A DNA stretch of 64,000 nt from Epiperipatus broadwayi (taxonomy: Eukaryota > Onychophora > Udeonychophora > Euonychophora > Peripatidae). The DNA is taken from NCBI GenBank assembly GCA_028023455.1, contig JAQFVV010012405.1, positions 2,731,149 through 2,795,148 of the forward strand. Direction: 5' to 3'. Positions 13,019 to 26,544 of this stretch are shown here, one piece after another (position 1 is the first letter of the stretch; the number at the start of each line of letters is the position of its first letter). Both the position numbers and the translations under genes were made by a program. The notes below the pieces were generated by a model. The model was given only the letters and a program-made list of their open reading frames with translations. It was not told the origin of the DNA and searched no databases.

Positions 13019-13660
13019 TTAATAACCATATTCTATTTTTACTACAACAGTATAGAGACTCTTTAGTTGTGTCACCACTGCTGGTATCCATTTTGTGAAC
13101 CCATAGTATATCCTGCATAGTACCTGTGTACCTATTTGCACTTTTATTTTGCTTTTTTCCTTTTGTTTAAGTTTGGCATCAGGCTTCAGTTTAATAGGAT
13201 AGTTCATAGGGGTCTATTTAATAATAGTTCTGTTAGAGACTTCCCTGTTGCTGTACTCAGAGTGGAGTGCTATGCTAGCAGTGTTCTGGAAATCCTGGTG
13301 TTCTAGCTTCTTGTATCCATTTTCGTTATCAACTTTTTTGCTTGGACCAATTGCTGTACTCAGAGTGGAGTGCTATGCTAGCAGTGTTCTGGAAATCCTG
13401 GTGTTCTAGCTTCTTGTATCCATTTTCGTTATCAACTTTTTTGCTTGGACCAATCTCTCTGCCTGACCATAGCTTTCTGGGTGGAATGGAATAATGCACT
13501 GTCTGAATCAGCTGTGCCATTATCAGTCACTAATGTGTGGCAAATAGCCTTCTCCGAGTTTCTATCACAGCTGTGGAGTGAAGTGACGGTACCTCCACTA
13601 CCTCCAACCACTTATAGAATGAATTGATCATTATCAACAGCAAATTGCCTTTACATGGGC
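13019..13660 (-). pseudogene. Ty3/Gypsy integrase, 3' half, decayed
   Basis: Minus-strand frames contain, in order, the pieces expected in the second half of a Ty3/Gypsy integrase. A KWLEV-like start (about 13610) and a VTDNG motif with the second catalytic Asp (about 13530) lie in different frames. Then comes a PFHPESYGQAERLVQ stretch (about 13450-13500) that includes the conserved GQAER. Last is the C-terminal beta-barrel region with KWIPA-V (13019-13207, open for 62 codons). Several frameshifts, one caused by a 103-bp duplication, rule out function. Upstream pol, protease and gag are absent, so this is a 5'-truncated remnant joined to the LTR at 11.9-12.8 kb. Confidence 0.7.
13248..13453. 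repeat. Exact 103-bp tandem duplication inside integrase relic
   Basis: 13248-13350 and 13351-13453 appear identical. A 103-bp duplication (not a multiple of three) shifts the integrase frame, and the lack of differences implies it is recent relative to the decay around it. Confidence 0.92.
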
Positions 13661-16600
13661 CTGTATGGTTCAAATGGAATTTATTTTTAGCATTTTAATA
13701 TTTTATACAGCTGATCTTGAAAATTACAATTAATTATTTTATATATTGCTATGTGATTTAGTCCAATGATATGTTAATGGACTTTGGTCCACTTTAGCTC
13801 TGTCATTTCTGGGGTTCAAATTTTTTATGAATTCCCAAGCAATAAACCATTTAATCATATATATTATAATGGTCAGTGATTATGTGAGTGATTATAGATA
13901 GTTGATTAACTATACATGTTAACATATATTCAAAGTGCTCAGCTATTTATATCTTAATTAGAAACTAATTAATTATGATAATAAGAAAATAATTATATCT
14001 ACTTTACATGGACTCATCTTTATGTCTAGTGTAATTCATGGAGAAACTAAAAATTATGGGATATATAAACTTGGTGATATGATGAATACATTTTTATTGA
14101 TGTGAATAATGATTAAATAATTTAGTGTTATATAATATCATGTAATGAATTTTCATAATAAAATTAATGTGGTTAACAGATATGATAAAGAAAAACATAA
14201 GTATATTCAAAGTATAACCTAATAGTTGTTATATGAAAAGGCAGAAACTTACAGACATTTTAAAATATAATAATAAATTAATCTGGGTGAAAAAAAATAG
14301 CAACATTAAACAATAAATATATTATTTTGTTAGATGATTATAATGTCTATTTTTAATAATGTCAATAATATTATAAAAGTTCTATGCTAAAGTTCATCTT
14401 TATCTAAATATGGAAATTGAATAATATTTAATGAAACAAAAATATTACAAAATATTATGTTTTAATAAAATGTTTAAATAGATAGAGCTTAGATAAACAA
14501 TTATATGATCTCTAATCATAATAATTTTGAGAAATTTATATTATTAGTTGACAAAGTAATGGTCCCTCCATTTTAATGCATTTGTCTTGAATACTTCCAA
14601 AATCTATTCATAAAGATAATGACCAGAATGAAATTATTACTGCTAAGGTATTTCTATACCGTTATGTTATAATGACAATATATAATATCATTAGTGTATT
14701 TTTTTACTATTTCTGATACTATGAATGAAATAAAATATTCTTATCTTATGCCAGTTGGGGAGTACTCTTATAAAAAAATAAATGTAAATCATAAGATTAC
14801 AAGATGAAATCACAAATAAAAAAACTCTCTTTGCATTTAAAAGAATATAAAAATTATAGGAATTAAATAATTCAATATATAAAAGTAAGTAAAACCTCAT
14901 CTATTAATAATGATATACATTGTTTATCTCCTTTATTTTTAAATGTAAATATTTAAATTGTTTCACATTGTTTTAGTTTGTAGATATTTAAACTGTACAT
15001 GTTAATAGTAATTTGTATAAATGATTTCAAAAGTCTTACTAAATATATTGTAAAAAAATTTGCTGTAGCAATTATCAACAGTTTATACTTATTATTTTAC
15101 TTAACAATCAGCTATATGCTATAATTTCAAAGAATAGTGATTTTATGAAAGAAATATCCAGATAAACTAAAATGATGATATTCATAAAAAAAAATTGATG
15201 TCCAGTTCCGGGTTTATTCATTATTTATAGTAATTATGTTTTGATTACACTGTATGGTATACATTTAAAATAATTAAATGTATGGTCATAGTATCTAACT
15301 AATTTTCATCCAATATTTTTCATGACAGTCTGTCTGTATTGTAATTTATGACACATTTAATGAAAATATGATGTTTATTTCATATACAAAAGAGAAAAAA
15401 TTACACAAGTTTCATTCATAACAATTCATAATCAAAAACAAAGTTTGATCATCCATTAATAATAAATTTTAAAATGTGTGCATTACCTATTCACTCATTT
15501 AACATTTGGTTGATTATAAATATGGATTCTGTCCAAGGAAAATAAGCTGACATCATAAACCTGAAGTATTTTGGCTTTAAAAAACAAAAGGAAAAAATTA
15601 TTTCATGCATTTTATAATTAATAATTTACCTTCAAAAGTTACTACACATAAGTTGAAAATATCATTTACTTGCTTAGTTATGACAGCTGTCATCACAAAT
15701 AAAAAAAAAGGCAGAAAAAAAATTCATTCTATACATAATTAAAAACAAACTTTGAAAGTACTGCTTTTTTTTTTTGACAAAATTAGAAAAAAAGTGAAGC
15801 ATTTTTTATGTATATGGAATTGCAATTATGAAATTTGGTTGTGAATTTTTACAAAAATAATATCTCATTAAAAATATATTCTGTAACAGTTATAAATATA
15901 TATTGTACCCTTTTCTATAGGTCAGAAATAGTCAATTACAGTAAATTATTAAAAATTTTAAATTTTAGAATATGTTTTTTTGATATGTTAATTATAGTTT
16001 GTCAATTATATTATAAAGTACAATTTGAAACTAAAGAAAATAGTAGTTTATAAAATTATAGTGAATCATTTAAAAGTAGTTAAGTAAAGCTTAAAATATT
16101 GTTGCATATGGTTGCAAAAGCTGGCCATAATGAATAACACAGCTATAAATATTTAAAAGTATATTTAAAGTTAAATTTTAATAGTTTAAAACTTATAGTT
16201 AATAAATGTTATATTTAAATTTATAAAATCATATTTAATAATCACAATTAAAATCATATATTTTTAGAAATAAGCTTTATGATAGTGAAAATTGTATTTG
16301 ATTCTATATTTTCTAAATTGTTTTTCCAAATTTTTATGTTATTGTATTATTTTATATAATATAATAAAGTGTAGCAATTTTATTAATTTAGACAGAGACA
16401 TAGATTGAAAATAGTCTGTTTAAATTGTTAATCATGTGACTTTTAATGCACAGTTTCTCACACACGCTTGTTTGAATTAATAACAAAGTTTGAAATATTT
16501 TAAAAGTTATATTATAGAGTTGAATATAATTATTATGTGTCATAGAAGTGAATATTAAAATATTATGCAGTTATTTCTAAATGTTTTAAATGGTATTTTA

Positions 16601-19600
16601 AAGACAAATACAGTTAATAAAAAATTAAATATTTTGTTTGAATAAAAATAGATAAATTGAATATTAAGAGTGGAATAGGTTATTAAAATTATTTTAAAAG
16701 TTATTTTAAATGTTCAAATAATTTTGATAAAGTAATAATTGATTTAAAAGTTATATTTTAAATAATATTTTTAAGTTTTATTATGTCATAATTTTTATTT
16801 TGAAATTTAATTCTGTAAAATGTAGCAATATGTAAATTTGATCTCAAACTAAAAGTGAGAATCAACCAATCAAATGACATATTTTCTAGAATATAAATAC
16901 GAATTGCATGGGGGGGGGGTATCGGGGGAGACTAATAATGTATCAGTGATGATTAGTAAGGTATTAAGTCAATTTGTAGTGCTCTCTTATAATTCATTTA
17001 TAAAAACTAATAGGATACTTTTAAAATACTTTGAAAAGATAGTTTTAAAATAAAATATATTTAGGAACTTCGTTAAAATGATTTGCTATTTTTTTAAAAG
17101 TTTACTTACCAGGATTATTTTATTTAAGTTTAACCCAAAACTCCGCAATGAAAAATTGATATACTATGGAATAAAATGTATATAAATTATAATAATATAA
17201 AAATGCATAGAATGTTTATTGATACTATTTTATTAATGCTTCATCGGAGAACTGTTTTAGTACATAAAAACCACAGTATGGATATTATATGGATGCAATG
17301 GAAAGCTATTTGCTGTCTAAAAAAAAAAAAAGAAAAAAATTTTTTTGAGATGCATTATTTTATATAAGCTTATCCAAGATTTTTTTTAAAAAAGAATAAG
17401 ATACTTATATCTTATGAATTGTTTATAGAATATCATAATGAAAGGAATAAAATGTTTAGTCCTTTTTTAAGGAAACATTTCTTTAAAAAAAATATTTTTG
17501 CAAGAATTAAAGAAGGGATTCAAGGAGGATACAGTACTGAAGCGTTTTGATATTTAAAACGTCTAGTCTCAGAAGTATTAAAAACACATTTTTAGAAATA
17601 TTTGTTTAAAGAACTTTATTAAGAATAAAAACCTATATAAAAAAAGAATGAACATATAGTAGATGAATAAAAGGTGGATCCATGAAAATACATATAGAAC
17701 GTAAAAGTTTACCGGATAACTTAAGTTAAATTGAACGGAGTGATGCATCAGATAGCCGGCAGAGAATATTTAAGAAGCTTTATAGGATTAATTTTTAAAC
17801 ATTATGATTTTTAATAATTATCATTCTGAACAGTAAAACATAGGGTTATTTTTTTTATAAACTTTACTAAAATGGATTAATAATTAAGTTTTATTTTTAA
17901 AACTTTAACGCGCTTTGAGGAGGACATTTTAAAAGAACTCTGGAGAAAATAATAAACATTTTTTCGAACTTTATCATGAACAATTGTCAAGTGAATAAGT
18001 AATTATAGTTTTGATTTCTTTTATTTTATTAACTTAGCTTAAATGTAAATTTTCTATTTTTATTTTTTATTTTTATAAGATTAGGAAAACATAAAACATT
18101 AATTTGTTAATAGCATAAAATTTTATAATATAATAATCTAATAATTTAGATAAGAATATTTTTTAAATAAAACGTATGGATGTGTATTTTCTTTATATAT
18201 GCAATGTTCTATATCCAGTGGATGGAGGAAACATACTAAAATGATGACCAGATAAAGGTTATTTGGTAATAATAATGAATATTAATAATTTTATAGTGTA
18301 TATTCTTTGTTTTCTTTTAGATCATCTATGAATAGTACGAATGAAGTGTAAATGTTTAAATTATATGTAAACACATTTTTATACAACATTTTTAAAACAT
18401 TATGAGATTAGGGTTTATTTGGAAATATGCATACAATGATTTTTATATTAGTGATATAATCCAATATAGTAACAAATATTTGTGTGATTCTTTTTAAAAT
18501 GTTCATGTTAGGATATTCAAATATTATCTGATTAGATTGTATATGATTAAGCATACAGAATAATGAAGTCGTGGAACAGTGCGATTGTTTTTAAATTATC
18601 TGTGAATTTTATTTATTGTTTTTATAAATCCAGATAGTTATTTTATCGATGTAAGATGTGGAAAATCTTGAGAAATACTAATGAGATAGTGGCTTGGAAG
18701 TACTTGGGTAGACAGGAAACCAAGATGATGTTTTTTAAAGTAGGATGTTATAAGGGATGTGAATAATACTTATAGTCTTTGTGTTGATATCAGCATAGTT
18801 AACAAAGCTTTATGACTGGTACACATTTTATTTAGATAGTGTTTATATTCTTTAGATATTTGATGTTTAAATAAAGCTGAAGGAATAGCTTTAACATCGT
18901 TTATGTATTGGAGGATATTAGACAGGCAAAGGTCATACCTCCATTTCTTGTTAATGCACTGTGCCATGATTTTGAGATATGTTATGAGTGATACTCTAGC
19001 TTTCTTCCTTAAATCCTATGCATTTGTTTCGCTATCTTTATTTCATGTAACTGCATCGTTCAGTAAGATATTTTTGAAACGAAATGGTAAATAATTTAGA
19101 GCTTAAATTATGCTATCATTTGTATAAGATTGGTTTATTTGCTTAGAAGGAACAGAATTTTATAACTTGAAATTGAAGGTCCAATGAATCCTAAAGGAAA
19201 GGAAAGAATCATAGAATATATTTTGAATTTATTTTGGAAATGAAATATAAATTTTTAGAATAGAGTATCTAAAACAAAGATATTTTCTTTAAAATGTAAA
19301 TAACTTTTGAATTCTTGTTATGTTATTATTTTAGAAAAATTAAATATTGCAAATTTTTAAAATACAATATTACAAAGTAAATGATATAGAGAATAGGCAT
19401 AATATAATTTTTATTTATTGAATAATAGGAATATATTGATGATTACATTTATATCATACTAAAGTAAGGCTAAATAGGAATATGTTATGATTAGTAAACA
19501 TCATGTGATAAATGATATCCACTAAAATCTAGTAATGAATTTTGGATAAATATTTTATGTAACATCTTTGACATTGCAAGTTGAAAATTTGTTTTAATAT

Positions 19601-21145
19601 TTTAAGAAATCCATACTCATTATAAAGTTAATTTTGTTTTTCTATAGAATGTTTTTTTTCTACGAATGTGTTTTAAGAAAAATATAGTTTAATAATATTA
19701 AGGATGGAACTTTTTTTTTAAATGAAATAAATAAATAAATTTGTAATAAGTTTAACCATAAAGACAAACCAAATGGTAACATTTTTTAAAATTTTGTCTT
19801 AAGTCTAAATAAAGACATAACTAAGTATAAATTATTTTTATAACCTAGTAAATAAAAATGTAAAGTATAAAATAAGGATATCCATTGTAAATAGTGTACA
19901 TAAATGGTTTATTTTATTTTGTTGTTATTAATAAATTTTGTTAAAATTTGTTTTTTTTTTTCAAAAATTTTTGTGTCTGAATTGTTTATTTCTCCACTAC
20001 ACTGCATGAAATCACAATATATTCATAATAATTGAAACAAACATATAATTTTGCACAAAAAGACAAATAGAGAATTATTTTAAGAATTTAAATATTTTAT
20101 TGGTATTCTTTTAATTAAATAATCATAATTTTACATTATTTTATTGGTCATAAATTAGTTAACATAATAGTATATTGAATTATATGCTATCAGTTGCCAC
20201 ATACCTTTTGTTTGTCAGATTATCAAATGCTACCACGTATTTATTATATCATTACATGAAGATATAAGATCATATTATATTATTTTATTATTTTTATGGT
20301 AATAAAATTATAGTATAAGAAAAGATATACAGAGTTTATCATACAATGAAGAATATTATTATTATTTTATTATTATTAGTTTAGTGTAGTAGATTATGAC
20401 ATAAAATCCCTTTTCATATTTTACTACCATAATTTTAAATTAACTTAGAATACATTTATGAACCTGAGATTTTATAGAGTTAAAATAATTGTGAATAGAA
20501 GATTAAGATTTAATTATTAGCTTAATCTTAGTGAGTAAAGTTATTAAAGTCGTAAGAATACTATAAGTTTGTTTATTTGAAATAGTAATAAGGGGGGATA
20601 GTGTTCTTATGCCATTGAGGTAGTATCCTGTAGGATATTGGCTCAATATAATCTATCTTGTCATCTGTATTTTCACTTCCAAGTCTCATGAAAATATCAA
20701 ATATGTATTAAATTTATTTTTATAAACTGAACCTTATTCATATTTTAAATTTGAGTTTGGGAATATTTTAAAAATTAATGTTGAATATTTTATTTATTAA
20801 TTATTAACTGAGCTAGAACCCATTTTATTTAATATAATATACTGCCAGGAAGTGAAGGTGCAAACGCAACAGGTTAGAATATATACATACCATTATACCT
20901 CCATCCATTTAGAAATAAAAAATATTTTAATATTTTATAGATAATATCACAAAATGATAACTATTCTTGCAACTTTTAACACTAAAAAATCAGTATAGTG
21001 TTATTTATTGCATCCATATGATCTTAAATTACATGTAGAAACAATTTGAATTTAAACAAAACTTTGTGTAGATCTGAAATGATAAACACATATATAAAGA
21101 ATGTTAAATAAAAAAAATTACATTTTAGTTATTTCTTCAATATAG
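13661..21145. other. 7.5-kb AT-rich gene desert
   Basis: No domain-bearing frame and no strong repeat. Points noted: poly(G) at 16911-16919 and GGGGG shortly after; diverged reiterations of 'gaactt..tta..aataaaat' phrases from 17000 to 17900; a richer stretch at 18540-19090 whose minus strand carries 65 codons (18770-18967) with varied residues but no recognised family; a trinucleotide ATT cluster near 20358-20378. Confidence 0.6.
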
Positions 21146-21235
21146 ACCAGGGGTGGCAAACAAGTCGATCGTGATCCATCTGTCGATCGCAAAGCCAATC
21201 TGGCAAGAACTGTCAGGCAATGAGTGAAACAAATT
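21146..21235 (+). repeat. hAT-like terminal fragment
   Basis: CAGGGGTGGCAAAC (about 21149-21162) resembles the terminal inverted repeats of many hAT transposons (CAG-x-GGT-x-GGCAAAC type). It is followed by two copies of 'gtcgatcg' about 20 bp apart. No matching right end is seen, so this is a fragment or solo end. Confidence 0.45.
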
Positions 21236-21380
21236 AAGTCAAGATTTTCTAGTTTTTTTTGTTATTTTTGCTTTTGTTCTAATTTTTTTTCCAATTCTAG
21301 ATAGATGAAGTTCACTAAGTTGTATCATTATTGAAAATATCTTGACTTATTTCTAGCTAATTTGTATTAATAAATATTGT

Positions 21381-21655
21381 TATTACTTTTTCATTTACCA
21401 TTATCAAACTTCCTCCACTCACAACTTTGACGCCATCCATTTCTGATAAATACACCAATGATTATTACTAATCATTTTCAAAACTAGAGATTATCTCTAG
21501 CCCAGATATAAACTTTAAACCTTAGTTAAAGATTAATATATCTGATTTTTTAATTTTACACATACGGAATTATTCACATTTCTCTGTCCCGTATGTGGAT
21601 GGCGTCAAAGTTGTGAGTGGAGAAAGTTTGATAATAGTAAATGAAAAAGTAATAA
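21381..21655. mobile_element. Foldback/MITE with 59-bp terminal inverted repeats
   Basis: 21381-21439 and 21597-21655 are inverted copies with about two mismatches ('..ccactcacaactttgacgccatcc' and its complement). The 157-bp interior has no coding content. Both outer ends begin with TA, consistent with but not proof of TA target duplication. Confidence 0.8.
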
Positions 21656-21689
21656 TTTACTCTAGATAAATACTTTGCATATAATAAAG

Positions 21690-21750
21690 ATATATATGAG
21701 AGATAGTGACCTGGGCCAACTGATGAGTGCTGGTTCAGCACGAAATGCAT
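21690..21750 (-). repeat. Fragment of the 3.9-kb dispersed repeat
   Basis: Minus strand reads 'gtgctgaaccagcactcatc' then 'agttggcccaggtcactatc', the same block as at 3985 and 10360 on the plus strand. Here the tRNA-like part is missing. Confidence 0.6.
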
Positions 21751-21954
21751 CTTGGAGGTCATTTGTCTTTTATTGTATCTTTATTTATATGAATTTAAAA
21801 AGAATGGGGAAGTATGGAGGTGTTTATTATTTCTATAAATATTGTTAATAATTACTCATGTTGCTTTAATTTCTAGGACATGAGTTTTTTGGCCTGTAAA
21901 TAATTATATTTTACTAGGTAGATATGTAAAAATAGTAGGTGATTTTTTTCTGCA

Positions 21955-23470
21955 TTGAGAAGAAACAATAGAACTATTACGAGAAAAAGATAATATTCTG
22001 AAATGTCTAGAAGAGTTGTATAGAAAATTTTATAGTAATAAAGAACAAGAAAACAATATAGTCCTTGTAATTACTGCATCTTCTGAATTGGCTAGCATTT
22101 AAAATGAAGTGAAATGTGGATTGAATCTTTAGAAGAAGAAAAAAAAACTCCAGAAAATGGTGGAATTATAATCAATATCTTGAAAAAAGCAAATGAAGTA
22201 GAAATATTGTTGGCAAAATTGTATACCAAATGTCTAAATGATAAAGGTGTACCAAATGAATGGAAGAATGCAGTAGTAATATTGATATTTAAGAAATGTG
22301 ATAAAGTAGATTTTAGAAATTATAAAGTTATCACTCTTTTATCAATTCTATACTAATTTTTTATCAGGATTATTTCAGCTCATCTTCAGTGAACTTTGGA
22401 TTTTACTGTCCAAATGAACAAGCTTAAAAGTGTTTTTAGCATAATCTCTCCAAGTATTGAAATACGTTGTAGAAAGGACAAATGAATATGAGTTACCATT
22501 GTATTTTGAGATTATGAAAAGGTATTTGATTTTATAGTTTTAAAAACAGTGAATCATCAAGATATAGACCCAGAATATTGTCATATTTTAAAAAAAATAT
22601 CAAAATGCAACAACAATGATTAGATTATATAGTGGTAGTAAGAAGATTTACATTGAACAGGGTATACAACATGTTGATTTCATAATTCTAAAATATTTTA
22701 CAGTAATTTTACAAAAAAAATATTTTATTGATTAAAAAGGGAAAGTAAGAAAGTAAAAGCAAATGGAGATTATATAAGTCATCTAGATTTTGCAGAAGAT
22801 TGTTTTTGTAAATAATGCTTCAGATTTCCAGAAAATGTTATAAGAATTTTTAGATGAAGGTAAAAAAAAGAAGGACTAAAGGCACTTATTAAAAAGACTA
22901 ATGTAAGACTTAATGAATTTTTTAAAGAAGAAAATAAAGATTGATAATAAAGAATTACAGAAGTTAACAATAAGAGTTACCTTGGTCAGATTATTAATTC
23001 TGATGGGAATGGAGTGTTTTTGATAGAAATAACTTAATATTTATTTAAATGAAATTGTTGAAAATGAAGATTTTAATAAATGTTTTTTTTTTTTATCAGT
23101 TCTTATGGGTCTGAGATTTGGACCCTTGACACAAGAATCTAACAGAAACTTAAGCCCATTCAACACTATTTGGAGTTATATTTTAGGAGTATGGGTAAGA
23201 GTACATAAAGGTATTAGTGTTATCATTGAAAGGATTAAGAGAAAGGAAATGGAGATGAGCTAGATACATTGCTAGAAGAATTGATAACAGATGGACTATT
23301 TTGACATTCTAATCTGGTCTCTAAAAAGTTGTAAAAGATCTAGAAAGAGAACATATAAACTGGATGAAATAAGTAAGTTTGCTGAGAGAGTTGGAGATTG
23401 GAGAAACTAGATTAGATTTGAAACACCTTCATCTTGCATTAGATGAATAATGATCGACATTATGACTTGA
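21955..23470 (+). pseudogene. RTE-type LINE relic (linker, RT, C-terminal region)
   Basis: Plus-strand frames carry pieces typical of RTE-clade LINEs. 21960-22080 resembles the endonuclease-RT linker (ELLREKDNILKCLEELY). 22114-22356 is open for 80 codons and contains VPNEWKNAVVILIFKKCDK followed by a NYK-x-ITLLS motif, the start of the RT fingers ('VPxxWxxAxIxxIFKKGDKxDxxNYRPISLLS'). After 22360 stops and frameshifts accumulate. The C-terminal landmarks IIERIKRKEME (23220-23260) and WMDEISKFAERVGDW-like residues (23355-23400) are still readable in shifted frames. The catalytic RT block is too decayed to read. Non-functional. Confidence 0.7.
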
Positions 23471-25539
23471 TTTATCAGATAAGGCAATTAGCTGATATCA
23501 CGTTATAAGTTTAATCTTTATTTTATATATAAAAATCAGCGTATAAAAGTTTACAAGTAAAGTGAGGTAATAAGTGACTTTCTTTGCACATAATAGGCAG
23601 CAGCATCAATATCATATCCAAGTTATTCAAAATTTGTTCTGTGGAACAGCAAAATGATTATTACATGAACCAAAAGCTAACATATGAATTGATTATAGAA
23701 ATAAATGTGTTTGTAATATTATCTTTTAATACTTTTGCGCCAGTCACCCACATTGATTCACATTCCCGAAGTAGAAATTTATTTCTATTATTCTTTGTTG
23801 AGGAATAGCAGCAAATGCTCGTTTTGAAGAGAAAAAATATCATTTTCAAGTTTTAAAATAAATCTTATTTTCTATTTTAAAAAGTTAGTTCAGGTTCATA
23901 GTGTCATATTGTAGTTATTATTACATTTATAGTGCAGATTTATTTATTTTTAAAACAACGGAGCTATTTTCTTTAAGATTAAAAAAAAGAAAAAACGTTT
24001 TAGAAATAAAAAAAAAATAATTTACTTGAAGTGAATTGACAAATTTATTACTTGTATTTGTTTGCCATCTATATTTTACAAAAAGAGTATTTTCCAATTG
24101 TAAGAAGATTTGCTGTCATTAAGAACACAATGCTTTTGGCCCAGGAGGGTCATTTTCCATGAAGCAGTACTCATTAGTTGAGGTGTTATAAACTTAACAG
24201 AGGCTCATTAGCAGAGATGCTCTTCTTAAACTGGAATGAATTGCATTGCTCAGACAGAGGATCATCCACTGGGGGGATAAGAGTTTGTGTGTGTAATTTA
24301 TACAGTTTACACTGGCTTTTGTTAGTGAGGCTCCTGGAATATCGCACCGATTAGGAGAATTGCATTGCTCAGACTTAGATGAATGGAAGACATTGATGAG
24401 ATTCCATTCATAAAGGCTCTCATCACAAAAACTTTTAATCAAATGTTTTGATAACCAAAGATAATTAGGCTTGACCCTTATTTTAAAAAAGAAAAATGTC
24501 ATTGGACTTAATTATTTTCTGGCTTTTTTACTCCTTCCTTCTATTCTCTATTAATGGAGGAGGTATTTGGTTTTTCTTATATTTATACAGTATCAGCTTT
24601 GCTTTTTTAAAAAAAAAAATATTAAGAATTTATATATGTATGTATGTTGTTAGAAGTAAAGCATATAACGTCTTTGAAAAAATGTCATTTTATTTTAATA
24701 AATCATTTTAATCCACATTTTAAATTCGCTCTCTTTTTTTTTTTTTAAATTTACAATTTTCAGTTTTTTATCCTTCTTAAATATTTTACTAATTATGCAA
24801 CTCAAATAACAAAAGTTGAATGAATTTTTAAATGATTTTTTTTTTTTTTAGTAATTTTTCTAAATGCATATTTTAAATTGCATATTAATTTTTTTTTATT
24901 TTTTAAAATTATTTGGTTTGTTTGTATTATATATGTTTTTGAATACATTTTTCTAAATGCTTGTAGTTTTTCGAAGTCACAATTTTGTAATAATTATTAT
25001 ATTGGATTGCAATTTTATCATTATTTTTTATTTTAGTCTATTTTTATGCAAATTAAAAAAATTAATTATATCATCATATATAAGTACAATTACAGATATT
25101 GAAATGTTTTATAAATGATTACCTTGTAAACAAAATCAGTTCTCTTTAGCATTGTCTATGGTAAGTTTGAATAACCAGTGATTACCAAGTAATAGTGCAT
25201 TTTAATTCCATTCCTAGATTGGTTTCAGATTTTTGCTTTTATCAGTGAGGACTTTAAAAGAATGCTTTAAAACGAGGATTTAAGTGCACTACCATGTGAT
25301 AATCTTGATTATTCAAGCTACAATAGATTACGCTAGAGGAAAGAATTGCTAATGTTTACATTATAATGGAGTAAGCTAAAGAATCAAATTATGTTATATT
25401 AATAAGTCATTACCTTCACAAAATAACAGAACAGCTATGTATTGTTTGGCTTTTTCTTTTTCATACAACATGACAATTGGCCAAAAGCAATAATAGTGTC
25501 ATTTATTACAATTTTCTCAATAAGGTAATATTAACAGTG
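23471..25539. other. Spacer with relatively complex, possibly conserved blocks
   Basis: No gene recognised. 23570-23840, 24110-24480 and 25130-25520 are less monotonous than neighbouring DNA. In the second, gaattgcattgctcagac (18 bp) occurs twice, at 24238-24255 and 24357-24374. A 102-codon frame on the minus strand (24194-24502) covers it but shows no domain or supporting signals. These could be conserved non-coding elements or unrecognised old repeats. Confidence 0.4.
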
Positions 25540-25930
25540 TTTTTGTTTTTTTTTACTTATGGATCTGAGACTTGAGAACTAAGGTAAGTACAGAAACTTC
25601 AGATCATACAGCAAAATAGGAAGAAATATATGTTAGGATAAACAAATAGGGATCAAAAGTGAATTACATGGATAAAAGGCATTATTGACATCATTGAAAT
25701 AATTAATAGATTAGTCTGGACATGTCACAAGAAGAGATGACATTAAATAGACAATTGAAACTTGAAATTGAATTCCAGGATTTTAAAAATGAGAATACAT
25801 GTACATTGAATTAGTGAACCAAAGAAACTTGTTACAGAGAAGAAAACTTGAAGAATGTTTCATTCTGCATTGGACTGATAATAATTGAAAATGACATGGA
25901 TGGCTTGAGGATTCTAATTGGATTAAAATT
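25540..25930 (+). pseudogene. RTE-type LINE C-terminal relic
   Basis: Shifted plus-strand frames contain LQIIQQNRKKYMLG, then ITWIKGIIDIIEIINRLVW and CHKKR. They match in order the region after RT in RTE LINEs ('LqttqrnmerxmLgitrrDrkrxtWirexTkvxDIIexIkrlkWxwaGHvaRR'). Many stops. Same clade as the relics at 21.96-23.47 kb and 26.86-28.0 kb. Confidence 0.6.
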
Positions 25931-26540
25931 TATTACTATTTTCAATTTTAAAAATGCATATGTGGATGTTATTTTTAGAATATATGCTTATTACATATTT
26001 CTTACTGAACAATAAAATTTTAAATTCTTCTATATTAAAGTTGTCTTGATAATTACAATCTTTACACACTGCCATTCCTGAAAATAATCTTACAACGTAA
26101 AAATTAAATTATATTTTTTGTCATTTTTTATAAGTAGCTGAATAATAACATTTAAAATATCAAAATCAAAACAGGTAAAGGTGAATTATCATATGTTTTT
26201 TTTTTTTTTACTTTCTAAATTTAATAATATTAAGTAATTTAGAAAGTAGTTACCAATTTATAGTGTTGATCTTTGTTTGTATCAGGTTAGTGTTATCCTA
26301 TCCTGTAATCGATGTTCTTGTTAAGAATAGTTTTCATAACTTGAAAGTATTTGTGAGATTAAATATTATATAGTTGAAAAAGTTGCATTAACAGATAAAG
26401 TACTAGGTTTTCATCATCATTAATAGTATTCTGTCCCATAAACAGGTGCAGATATTGGTGACATTACCAATTCATCCATTTCTTCACCCAGTTATCTTCA
26501 TCACCCAGCCCTTCAATTCCATGTAACTCATCCCATCTCT
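25931..26540. other. AT-rich spacer
   Basis: Poly(T) at about 26198-26210; nothing else recognised. Confidence 0.5.
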
Positions 26541-26544
26541 TACA

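Noticed and set aside
24194-24502. 102-codon minus-strand ORF
   Set aside because: No recognisable domain, internal 18-bp repeat, and no transcription or splice context; left as possible non-coding block.
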